DNA of 64,000 bases from DATBQN01 sp963755825 (GTDB taxonomy: Bacteria; Acidobacteriota; Thermoanaerobaculia; Multivoradales; UBA5704): positions 62,001 through 126,000 of the forward strand of contig CAVWLA010000001.1 in assembly GCA_963755825.1 (NCBI GenBank), read 5' to 3'. Positions 28,801 to 40,100 of this stretch are shown here, in pieces (positions within the stretch are counted from its first letter, which is position 1; the number at the start of each line of letters is the position of its first letter). The notes under the pieces were generated by a model. That model saw nothing but the letters and a program-made list of their open reading frames with translations, was not told the origin of the DNA and ran no database searches. Made by a program: the position numbers and the translations under genes.

Positions 28801-31800
28801 GTTCGGCGGCGAGCCGGGCGGCCGCCTCTACCTGTCGGGAGACCTGGCGCGCCACCGCGCCGACGGCGATCTCGAGGTGCTGGGGCGGATCGACCGGCAG
28901 GTCAAGGTGCGCGGCTTCCGCATCGAGCTGGGGGAGATCGAGGCGGCGCTCCGCCGGCTGCCGGAGGTGGCTCTCGCGGCGGTGGTGGCGCGCGGCGAGG
29001 CGGCGGAGGAGCGGCGGCTGGTCGCCTGCGTCGTGGCGGCCGGCGAGGGCTCGTCGGCGCCTGCGCCCGACCCGCTGGCACTGCGCTCTGCGCTCGCCTC
29101 GGCGCTCCCCGACTACATGGTGCCGGCGCGCATCCTCGTCCTCCCCGAGCTGCCGCTCACCGCCAACGGCAAGCTCGACGGCGCCGCGCTCGAGCGGCGG
29201 ATCGACGAGGCCGAGGCCGCTGGATCGCCGCTCGCCGCGGGCGCCTGGGCGCCGCCGGCGACGGCCGTCGAGCGCTTCCTCGCCGACCTCTTCGGCCGCG
29301 CCCTGCAGCGCGAGCGGATCGGCCTCGACGACGACTTCTTCGCCCTCGGCGGCCACTCGCTGAGCGGCGCCGTGCTGATCAACCAGCTGCAGCAGGAGAT
29401 CGGCGAGATCGTCCAGGTGGTGACCATCTTCGATCATCCGACGGTGCGCCGGCTGGCCGCCTACCTCGCCGCAGAGCACGCCTCCGCGCTCGCCCGCCGC
29501 TGGCCGGAGGCCGCCGCCGCCAGCGCCGCGGCCGGCCGGCGCCGGCGGGTCGACGAGGCGGACGCGGCGGCCTTCCGCGCCCTCGTCCGGCCGCTCGCTC
29601 CGGCTGCCGTCGCCGCGGCGAGGAACCCTCCCGCGATCTTGGTGCTGGCGCCGCCGCGCTCGGGGACCACCCTGCTGCGGGTCATGCTCGCCGGCCATCC
29701 GCGGCTCTTCGCCCCGCCCGAGCTCGAGCTGCTGTCGTTCAACACCCTGGCCGAGCGCGCCGCGGCCTTCGCCGGCCGGGATCGCTTCTGGCTCGAGGGG
29801 GCGGTGCGGGCGGTGATGGAGATCCGCGGCTGCGGCGCCGAGGCGGCGGCGGACCTCCTCGCCGACGCCGAGCGCGGCGGCCTCTCGACGCGCGAGCTCT
29901 ACGGCCGCCTCCAGGCGTGGCTCGGCCCCCGCATGCTGGTCGACAAGACGCCCTCCTACGCGCTCGACCCGGCGATCCTCCGGCGCGCCGAGGAGGCCTT
30001 CGAGCGGCCGCTCTACCTCCACCTCGTCCGCCATCCCTACGGCATGATCCGCTCCTTCGAGGAGGCCAAGCTCGACCAGATCTTCTTCCGCCGCGAGCAC
30101 CGCTTCACGCGGCGCGAGCTGGCGGAGCTGATCTGGCGGGTGAGCCAGGAGAACATCCTCGAGTTCCTCGCGGGGGTTCCCGCCGAGCGCCACCACCGCG
30201 TCGGCTTCGAGGATCTGGTGGCGCGCCCGGAGGAGGTGCTGGCGGGGATTTGCGGCTTCCTCGGCATCCCCTACGAGCCGGCGATGGCGCGCCCCTACGA
30301 GGAGCGGCGGCAGCGCATGACCGACGGCATCCACGCCGAGTCGCGGATGCTGGGGGACGTCAAGTTCCACCAGCACCGCGGCGTCGAGCGCGCCGCCGCC
30401 GAGCGCTGGAAGGGCGAGCTGGCGGAGGACTTCCTCGGCGACGGCACCTGGCGGGTGGCCACCTCTCTCGGCTACGAGCGCCGCGGCCTGGCGCGCATCC
30501 CCGCCGGCGGCTGGAGCGCGGGCGAGCCGCTGCCGCTCTCCTTCGCCCAGGAGCGCCTCTGGTTTCTCGACCAGCTCGAGCCCGGCAACGCGACCTACAA
30601 CATTCCGCTCGCCCTGACGCTCGCCGGCCGCCTCGCGGTGCCGGCGCTCGCCGCCAGCCTCGCCGAGATCGTCCGTCGGCACGCCGCGCTGCGCACGACC
30701 TTCGCCGCCGCCGACGGCCGCCCGGTGCAGGTGATCGCCGCCGCCCTCGCCGCCCAGCTCGCCCTGGTCGACCTCGGCGGCCTCGCCGCCGCGCGCAGCG
30801 AGGCGGAGGCGCGCCGGCTCGCCGCCGAGGAGGCGGTGCGGCCCTTCGACCTCGCCCGCGGCCCGCTGGTGCGCGCCGCCCTGCTGCGCCTCGCCGCGGC
30901 GCGCCACGTGGCCCTCTTCAACCTCCACCACATCGTCGCCGACGGCTGGTCGATGGGGGTGCTGGTCGGCGAGCTCGGCCGCCTCTACGCGGCGGCGGTC
31001 GCCGGCCTGCCGTCGCCGCTCGCCGAGCCGCCGATCCAGTACGCCGACTTCGCCGTCTGGCAGCGCGGCTGGCTCGCCGGCGACGAGCTCGCCCGCCAGC
31101 TCGGTTTCTGGCGCGCCGCGCTCGCCGGCGCCCCGGCCGCCCTCGATCTCGCCACCGACCGGCCGCGCCCGGCAGTCCAGCGCTACCGCGGCGCCAGCCG
31201 CGCCTTCACCTTCGGCGGCGAGACGGCGGCGGCCCTGCGTCGGCTGTCGCGGGAGCGCGGCGCGACGCTCTTCATGACGCTCCTCGGCGGCTTCGAGGCG
31301 CTGCTGTCGCGGCTCACCGGCCAGCGCGACCTGGTGGTGGGCTCGACGATCGCCAACCGCGGCCGCGCCGAGCTGGAGGTTCTGATCGGCTTCTTCGTCA
31401 ACACGCTGGCGATGCGCGCCGACCTCTCCGGCGAGCCGAGCTTCGGCGATCTGCTGGCGCGGGTGCGCGCGGCGTCGCTGGCGGCATACGCGCATCAGGA
31501 CCTGCCGTTCGAAAAGCTGGTGGAAGAGCTGCGGCTGCCGCGCGATGCGTCGCGCACGCCGCTGTTCCAGGTGGTGTTCCAGATGCAGAACGCGCCGTCG
31601 TCTCGTCTGTCCCTGCCGGGCCTCGAGCTCGAGCCGGTGGAGGCGGTGTCGCAGACCGCGAAGTTCGATCTGGTCTTGAACGTCTTCGAGCGCGGCGAGG
31701 AGCTGGCCGGCGTGCTGCGCTTCAACACCGACCTCTTCGACGGCACCACGGCGGCGCGGCTGTCAGCGGGCTACGAACGGCTGCTGTCAGCCGCCGCGGC

Positions 31801-34800
31801 GGCGCCGGCGCGGCGGCTGGCGGAGCTGACGCTGCTGTCGGCGGCCGAGCGCCACCAGCTGGTGGACGAGTGGAGCTCGGGTGCGGCGGTCGAGCCGCCG
31901 GCGGCGCCGAGCCTGGCGGAGCTGGTCGCGGCGCAGGCGGCGGCGCGGCCGGCGGCGGTCGCCGTGGTGGCGGGCGACGAGCGGCTGAGCTACGGCGGCC
32001 TGGCGGCGCAGGCCGGCCGGCTGGCGTCGCGCCTGGCCGCCGCCGGCGTCGGGCGGGGCGATCGCGTCGGCCTCCTCGTCGAGCGCTCGGGCGAGCTGGT
32101 GGTGGCGGTGGTGGGCACGCTGTGGGCGGGCGCCTCCTACGTGCCGCTCGATCCCGGCTATCCGGAGGAGCGGCTGCGCTTCGCGCTCGCCGACAGCGGG
32201 GTGGCGGCGGTGGTCGGCGCCGGCGACGGCTTCGACGGCCTGGCGCTGCCGGCGGGCGTGCGCCGCCTGAGGCTGGAGAGGGAACCGCTCGCCGGCAGCG
32301 CGGCGCGGCATCAACCCCCGGTCGCCGTGGGCGCCGCCGACGAGGCGTACGTGATCTATACCTCGGGCTCGACGGGCCGGCCGAAGGGTGTGTCGGTGAC
32401 CCATGGCAACGTGCTGCGCCTGCTCGGCGCGACGCGGGCGTGGTTCGACTTCGGCGCCGCGGACGCCTGGACGCTCTTCCACTCCTACGCCTTCGACTTC
32501 TCGGTGTGGGAGCTGTGGGGGGCGCTCGGTCACGGCGGGCGGCTGGTGGTGGTGCCGTACCGGGTGAGCCGCTCGGCGGAGAGCTTCCTGGCGCTGCTCG
32601 CGGCGGAGCGGGTGACGGTGCTCAACCAGACGCCGTCGGCCTTCCAGCAGCTCACCGCGGCGGTGGCCGCGGCGTCGGCGCTGGGGATGCCGAGCGACCT
32701 CGCGGCGCTCGGCACGGTGGTCTTCGGCGGCGAGCGTCTGGAGCCGTCGCAGCTGGCGCCATGGTGGGAGCGGATGGGCGACGAGCACCCGCGCCTGATC
32801 AACATGTACGGCATCACCGAGACGACGGTGCACGTCACCTACCGGCGGCTGCGGGCGGCGGAGGGGCGGGGCGGCAGCCCGATCGGCGTGCCGATCCCGG
32901 ATCTGCGCGTCCACCTGCTCGACGGCGAGCTGGCGCCGGTGCCGATCGGGGCGCCCGGAGAGATCGCGGTGGGCGGCGCCGGGGTGGCGCGCGGCTACGT
33001 GGGTTTGCCGGAGCGGACGGCGGAGCGCTTCGTGCCCGACCCGTTCGGCGGCGAGCCGGGCGGCCGCCTCTACCTGTCGGGAGACCTGGCGCGCCACCGC
33101 GCCGACGGCGATCTCGAGGTGCTGGGGCGGATCGACCGGCAGGTCAAGGTGCGCGGCTTCCGCATCGAGCTGGGGGAGATCGAGGCGGCGCTCAGAAGGT
33201 TGCCGGAGGTGGCTCTCGCGGCGGTGGTGGCGCGCGGCGAGGCGGCGGAGGAGCGGCGTCTGATCGCCTGCGTCGTGGCGGCCGGCGAGAGCTCGCCCGA
33301 CCCGCTGGCGCTGCGCGCGGCGCTCGCCGCCGCGCTCCCCGACTACATGGTGCCGGCGCGCGTCCTCGTCCTCCCCGAGCTGCCGCTCACCGCCAACGGC
33401 AAGCTCGACGGCGCCGCGCTCGAGCGGTGGATCGCCGAGGCCGACGGTGACGCCGGCAGCGAGACCGCACGGCCCGCCGCCGGTGCGGAGCCGGCGACCG
33501 CCTTCGAGGCCCATCTCGCCGAGCTCTTCGCGCGCACCCTGCGGCGCGGCCGGCTGGGCCTCGACGACGACTTCTTCGCCGCCGGCGGCAACTCGATCCT
33601 CGGCGCGGTGCTCATCAACCGGCTGCAGCAGGAGCTCGGCGAGATCGTCCACGTGGTGACGATCTTCGATCATCCGACGGTGCGCCGGCTGGCCGCCCAC
33701 CTCGCCGCCGAGCATGCCGGCGCGGTCGCCCGCCGCTGGCCCGCCGCTGGCCCGGAGGGCGGCGATGGGGCGCCCGGCCGGCGGCCTCCACGCGCCGCGG
33801 ATGCCGCGGAGGCGACCACGGCCGCCGCGGGCATCGAGACGGAGCTGTTGCAGCAAATCCCCGCCTCCGGCCATCCGGAAGGCGAGCCGATGCCGCTCTC
33901 CTTCGCCCAGGAGCGGCTCTGGTTCCTCGACCAGCTCGACCCCGGCAATCCCACCTACAACGTGCCGCTGGCGCTGGCGCTCGACGGCCCGCTCGCCCTC
34001 GCCGCCCTCGCCGCGGCCTTCGCCGCCACCGTGCGCCGGCACGCCGCTCTGCGCACCCGCTTCGGCACCGCCGGCGGGCGGCCGGCGCAGATCGTCGAGC
34101 CGCCGTCGTCGTCGGCGCCGCTCTCGCTCGTCGACCTCGCCGGGCTCCCGGCGGCCGCTGCCGAGGCCGAGGGGCGGCGGATCGCTCGCGAGGAGGCGCT
34201 GCGGCCGTTCGAGCTGGAGCGCGGACGTCTGGTGCGCGCCGCGGTCGTGCGCCTCGCCGCCGAGCGTCACCTGGCGCTCTTCAACCTCCACCACATCGTC
34301 GCCGACGGCTGGTCGATGGGGGTGCTGCTCGCCGAGCTCGGCGCGCTCTACCGGGCGGCGCTCGCCGGCGAGCCGTCGCCGCTCGCGCCGCTCTGCATTC
34401 AGTACGCCGATTTCGCCGTCTGGCAGCGCGGCTGGCTCGCCGGCGAGCGGCTCGAGCGCGAGCTCGCTCACTGGCGGCGGGCCCTCGCCGGCCTCGCCCC
34501 GCTCGAGCTCCCCGCCGACCGGCCGCGGCCGCCGGTGCAGACCTTCCGCGGCGGCGGCGCGCGGACGGCGCTGCCGGCGGCGGTGGCGGCGGGGCTCGCC
34601 GAAGTCGGCCGGCGGGCGGGGGCGACCCGCTTCGTCACCCTGCTCGCCGCGGCGGCCGCCGTGCTCGCCCGTCACGCCGGCCAGGACGACGTCGCCATCG
34701 GCACCGCGGTGGCCAACCGCGGCCGCGCCGAGGTCGAAGGGCTGATCGGCTTCTTCGTCAACACCCTGGTGCTGCGCGCCGACTGCGCCGGCGACCCCAC

Positions 34801-37144
34801 CTTCGCCGCCCTCCTCGGCCGCGTGCGCGCCGACGCGCTCGACGCCTTCGCCCATCAGGACCTGCCGTTCGAGCGCATCGTCGAAGAGCTCAACCCGCGG
34901 CGCGACGCCAGCCGCACGCCGCTCTTCCAGGTCATGGTGACGCTCACCGAATGGGAGGCCGAGGCCGCCCTGCCGGGGCTCGCGACGCGGCGGCTGGAGC
35001 CGGCGGGCGGCCTCGCCAAATTCGATCTCTCGATCGCCTTCGGCGACACCGCGGCCGGGCTGGGAGCGGTGTGGAGCTTCAACCGCGATCTCTTCGATCG
35101 CACGACGGTCGCCCGCCTCGCCGCCCACTTCGAGCTGCTCGCCGCCGCGGCGGCCGCCGAGCCCGAGCGGACGCTCTCCTCGCTGCCGCTGCTCTCGCCG
35201 GCCGAGCGCGCCCAGCTCGCCGCCGAGTGGAACGACGGCGCGACGGACTATCCGCGGCAGGCCGCCGTCCACGAGCTCGTCGCCGCCCAGGCGGCGCGGC
35301 GCTCCGACGCCGTGGCGCTCGCCTTCGGCGCCGAGTCGCTCACCTACGGCGAGCTCGCGGCGCGCTCCGCCGCCGTCGCCCGCGGCCTGCGGGCGGCCGG
35401 GGTGGGCGCGGAGTCTCCGGTCGCGCTCTTCCTGCCGCGCGGTCCGGCGCTGATCGTCGCGACGCTCGCCATCCTCCGCGCCGGCGGCGCCTACGTGCCC
35501 ATCGATCCCGCCTATCCGCGCGAGCGGGTGGCGCTCCTCTTGGACGACGTCGGAGCGCGGGTGGTGGTGACCGCGGACCGGCTGCGCGGCGAGCTGCCGG
35601 CGAGCGCCGCGGCCGTCGTCTCGCTCGAAGCCTGCTACAGCTCGCCGCCGGACGCGAGCGCGCCGCCCGCTGCGTTTCCCGCCGTCGACCCGCGGGGGCT
35701 CGCCTACGTGCTCTACACCTCGGGGTCGACCGGCCGGCCGAAGGGGGTCGCGGTGCCGCACCGCGCCGTGGTGCGGCTGGTGCGGTCGACCGACTTCGCC
35801 CAGCTCGGCGAGGACGATCGCGTGGCGCAGATCGCCAACCCCGCCTTCGACGCCGCGACCTTCGAGATCTGGGGCGCGCTCGCCAACGGCGGCTGCCTGG
35901 TGGGGATCGCCAAGGAGGTGACGATCGCGGCGCGCGAGCTCGCGGCAGCGATCGGGGAGCTCGGCATCACCGCCCTCTTCCTCACCTCGTCGCTCTTCGC
36001 CGAGGTGGCGCGCGAGGCGCCGGCGGCGTTCGCCGCCGTCCGCCATCTCCTCGCCGGCGGCGAGGCGGTGGAGCCGGCGGCGGCGCGCCGCGTCCTCGCC
36101 GCGGCGCCGCCGGCGCGCCTGCTCAACGGCTACGGCCCGACCGAGAACACCACCTTCACCGCCTGCCACCTCATCGGCGCGCTCGGCGAGGGCGCGGTGT
36201 CGGTGCCGATCGGCCGGCCGATCGCCAACACCACCGCCTACGTGCTCGACGACGGCGGCGAGCCGGTTCCCATCGGCGTCCACGGCGAGCTGGCGGCCGG
36301 CGGCGACGGTCTCGCCCGCGGCTACTTCGGCAGGCCCGAGCTGACCGCCGAGCGCTTCGTGCCGGACGGGGTGAGCGGCCTTTCCGGCGCCCGCCTCTAC
36401 CGCACCGGCGACCGCGTGCGCGCCGCCGTCGACGGCACCCTCGACTATCTCGGCCGCCGCGACGGCCAGGTCAAGATCCGCGGCTTCCGCATCGAGCTCG
36501 GCGAGATCGAGGCGGCGCTCGCCGACCATCCGCGGGTGGCGCGGGCGGCGGTCATCGTGCGCGGCGAGCGGGCGGCGGAGCGGCGCCTCGCCGCCTTCTT
36601 CGTCCCCGCTGTGCCGGAGCAGACGCCGGAGCCGACGCCCGCTGAGCTGCGCGCCTTCCTGCGCGCCCGCCTGCCCGAGCACATGGTGCCGTCGGCCTTC
36701 CTCCGCCTCGCGGCGCTGCCGCTCAACGCCAACGGCAAGGCCGACCGGCGGGCGCTCGCCGCGCTCGACGCCCGCGAGGCGGAGAGCCCGGAGGGGGCGC
36801 CGCCGCGGACCGCCGTCGAGGAGGTGATCGCCGGCTTCTGGGCGGAGGTGCTGGGCCGTGAGCGGGTGGGAATCGAGGACGATTTCTTCGATCTCGGCGG
36901 CCATTCCCTGCTCGCGGCGCAGGCGGTCTCACGGGTGGCGGCGACCTTCCAGGTGGAGCTGTCGCTGCGGCGGCTCTTCGACCGGCCGACGGTCGCCGGC
37001 CTCGCCGCGGCGGTGGTCGCCGGCGAGGCGAGCGCGGGCCGCAGCGAGAAGGTCGCGCGCTCCCTGCTGCGCGTCAAAGCGATGTCGGCCGAGCGCCGCC
37101 AGCGAGCGCTGGCGGTCTCTGCGGCCGGGGAGAACGGATCATGA
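22874..37144 (+). CDS. NRPS2: C-A-PCP-C-A-PCP-sulfotransferase-C-A-PCP-C-A-PCP
   Basis: About 4756 residues from the ATG at 22874, which gives the usual NRPS N-terminus MTDLSKILAGLSPAQRDLFL; the frame is open 14 codons further upstream, but that part lies inside NRPS1. Module 5: C His 181, A code DVANVGRVAK (no match known to me), PCP Ser 1077. Module 6: C His 1271, A motif YTSGSTGQPKG near 1746, code DFWNVGMVHK (Thr), PCP Ser 2162. Residues about 2250-2537 form a sulfotransferase with the 5'-phosphosulfate loop PPRSGTT at 2260 and the 3'-phosphate motif LVRHP (Arg2386). Module 7: C His 2685, the same Thr code, PCP Ser 3574 in GGNSI. Module 8: C His 3806, code DAFFLGGTFK (Val/Ile), PCP Ser 4678. 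All C domains have HHxxxDGWS and none looks like an epimerase or cyclase. The gene overlaps NRPS1 by 8 bp and NRPS3 by 4 bp, so the products should be co-translated. It presumably accepts the chain from the PKS module of NRPS1. Confidence 0.93.
26743..29200 (+). repeat. Duplicated C-lobe/A-domain unit, copy 1
   Basis: This segment of NRPS2 runs from the middle of the module-6 condensation domain, just after HHVVTDGWS, to the end of its adenylation domain. It is nearly identical at DNA level to the segment at 30985-33430. Long exact stretches include the region around 27001-27180 and most of 27680-28900. Offsets between copies are about 4242 bp early and 4230 bp late, because of a short indel near 29050. 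Confidence 0.9.
30985..33430 (+). repeat. Duplicated C-lobe/A-domain unit, copy 2
   Basis: Partner of the unit at 26743-29200, covering the second half of condensation domain 7 and the whole of adenylation domain 7. The first halves of the two condensation domains differ clearly, so the near-identity starts inside the domain. The following carrier domains are related but less alike (GGHSLSG against GGNSILG). Confidence 0.9.
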
Positions 37145-40100
37145 GCGTACGCGAAGTGGCGGCGGCGTCGGGCCTCTCGGCCGAAGAGAGCGAGCTGCTG
37201 GCGAGCCTGCTGGCGGCGGAGGGGGTCGAGCTGGCGGCGCCGGCGGGAGCGGCCCTGGCGCCGCGGCCGGCGGCGGCGGCCGAGCTGCCGCTCTCCTTCT
37301 CCCAGGAGCGGCTCTGGTTCCTCGACCGCCTGCTGCCGGGGAGCGCGGCGTACAACGTTCCGGCGACGCTCCGCCTCACGGGCCGCCTGGCGGCCGGCGC
37401 GCTCGCCGCGGCGCTCTCCGAGATCGCCCGCCGGCACGAGGCGCTGCGCACCGTCTTCGCCGAGGTCGACGGGCGGCCGCTGCAGATCGTGCGGCCGGCG
37501 GCGCCGCTGCCGCTGCCGCTCGTCGACCTCTCCCGGCTGACCGCCGAGGTCCGCGAGGCCGAGGCGGCGCGCATCGCGCGCGCCGCGGCGGTCCGCGCCT
37601 TCGACCTCGAGCAGGGGCCGCTGCTGCGCTGCACCCTGCTGTCGCTCGCCCCCGCCGAGCACTGGCTGCTCCTCGCCGCCCACCACATCGTCTCCGACGG
37701 CTGGTCGATCGGCGTCTTCGTCGGCGAGCTGGCGGCGATCTATCCGGCGCTCGCCGCGAGGCGGCCGTCGCCGCTCGCCGAGCTGCCTCTCCAGTACGCC
37801 GACTACGCCCTCTGGCAGCGGGCGAGCCTCGGCGGCGAGTCGCTCGCGGTCGAGCTCGCCCACTGGCGGCGGACGCTCGCCGGCCTCGAGGCGGCGGAGC
37901 TCCCCGCCGACCGCCCGCGGCCGGCGCGGCCGACCTTCCGCGGCGCCGTGCACGGCGAGCGCCTGGCGGCGGGGCCGGCGCTCGCCGCGCTCGGCCGGCG
38001 GGAGGGGGCGACACCGTTCATGGTCCTCCTCGCCGCGCTCTGGGTGGTGGTGGCGCGCCTCACCGGCCGCGACGACGTGGCGGTCGGCACGGCGGTCGCC
38101 AACCGCAGCCGGCCGGAGCTCGAAGGGCTGATCGGCTTCTTCGTCAACACCCTCGTGCTGCGCGGCGCGGCGGGCGACGGGGAGAGCTTCCGGGCGCTCG
38201 TCGGCCAGGCCCGCGGCGTGGCGCTGGAGGCCTTCGCGCATCAGGAGCTCCCCTTCGAGCGGGTGGTCGAGGAGCTCGCCCCGGAGCGCGACCCCTCCCG
38301 CACACCCCTCTTCCAAGCGATCTTCGCGGTGCAGAACGTCCGCCCCGCCGCGGCCACCCTCCCCGGGCTGGTCCTCGAAGCGGTGGATTCGGCGGCATCG
38401 ATCGCCAAGTTCGACCTCGCGGCGACCTTCGCCGAGAGCGCCGGCGAGATGGCGGGCGCCTGGAGCTACCGCCGCGAGCTCTACGATGCGACCACCGTGG
38501 CGCGCTGGGCAGGCCAGCTCGCCGTCCTCGCGGCGGCGGCCGCCGCCGATCCGGACCTGCCGGTGGGCGCGCTCTCCACGCTCTCGCCCGCCGAGCGGTC
38601 GGCGGTGCTCGTCGAGTGGAGCGGGGCGCCGAGCCCGCTCCCCGCGGAGGCGACGATCCACGGCCTCTTCGCCCGCCAGGCGGCGGAGCGCGCGGACGCG
38701 GTGGCGGTGGAGGATGCCGCGGGCTGCCTCACCTACGGCGAGCTGGCGCGCCGCGCCGTGCGTCTCGCCGGCCGCCTGGCGGCGGCCGGCGTCGGGCCGG
38801 AGATTCCCGTCGCCCTCCTCATCGACCGCTCGGCGTCGGCGGTCGTCGCGATGGTCGCCATCCTCGCGGCGGGGGGAGCCTACGTGCCGCTCGACCCGAC
38901 GGCGCCCCGGCCGCGCCTCGCCCGGCTGCTCGCCGACACCGCGGCGCCGGTGGTGGTGACCACCAGGCGCTCGCTGGCGAGCCTGCCGGTCGCCGGCGGC
39001 CGCTGGTCGACGGTCCTGCTCGTCGAGGAGGCGGCGGCGGAGCCGGACGGCGTTGCCGAGCCGCTGCCGCCGCCGCTGCCGCGGCGTGCGGAAGCGACGG
39101 CCGCCGGCCTCGCCTACATCATGTACACCTCGGGATCGACCGGCGAGCCGAAGGGGGTGGCGGTCGTCCATCGCGCGGTGGTGCGGCTGGTCCGCGACAC
39201 CGCCTATGCGGATTTCGGCGCCGACGAGGCCTTCCTGCAGCTCGCCCCGCTCGCCTTCGACGCCGCCACCTTCGAGATCTGGGGCGCTCTCCTCAACGGC
39301 GGCCGCCTCATCGTCGCGCCGCCCGGCGTGGTGTCGCTCGCCGAGCTCGACCGCCTCATCGCGGAGCACGGCGTGACGACGATGTTCATCACCACGGCGC
39401 TCTTCCACGCCGCCGTCGAAGGCGGCCTCGACGCGCTGCGCGCGCTCCGCCGGCTGCTCTTCGGCGGCGAGGTGCTGTCGCCGCGGCACCTGGCGCGGGC
39501 GCGCGCCGGCCTGCCCGGCGTGCGGCTCGTCCACTGCTACGGCCCGACCGAGAACACCACCTTCACCACCTGCGAGACGCTGGCCTCGGCGGCCGCGCCG
39601 GTGCCCATCGGCAGGCCGATCGCCAACAGCTGGATCCGCGTCGTCGACGGCGCCCTCCGGCCGGTGCCGATCGGCGCCACGGGCGAGCTCGCCGCCGGCG
39701 GCCTCGGTCTCGCGCGCGGCTATTTCCGCCGGCCGGCGGAGACGGCGGAGCGCTTCGTCCCCGATCCCTTCGGCCAGCCGGGAGGTCGCCTCTACCGCAC
39801 CGGCGACCTGGTGCGCTTTCTGGCGGCGGGCGCCGTCGACTTCGTCGGCCGCATGGACGCGCAGGTGAAGATCCGCGGCTTCCGCATCGAGCCGGGCGAG
39901 GTGGAGAGCGCCCTCGCCGCCCACCCGGCGGTGGCCGCGGTCGCCGTCGTGGTGACCGCGGCGGCCGCGGCTTCGGCGCCGGGCGGCGAGGTCGGCGGCG
40001 CCGGGGACAAGCGGCTGGTCGCCTACGTCGTGTCGCACCGCGGCGACCTCGCGGCGGCGGATCTCCAGCGCTGGCTCGCGGCGCGAGTCCCCGCCTACCT

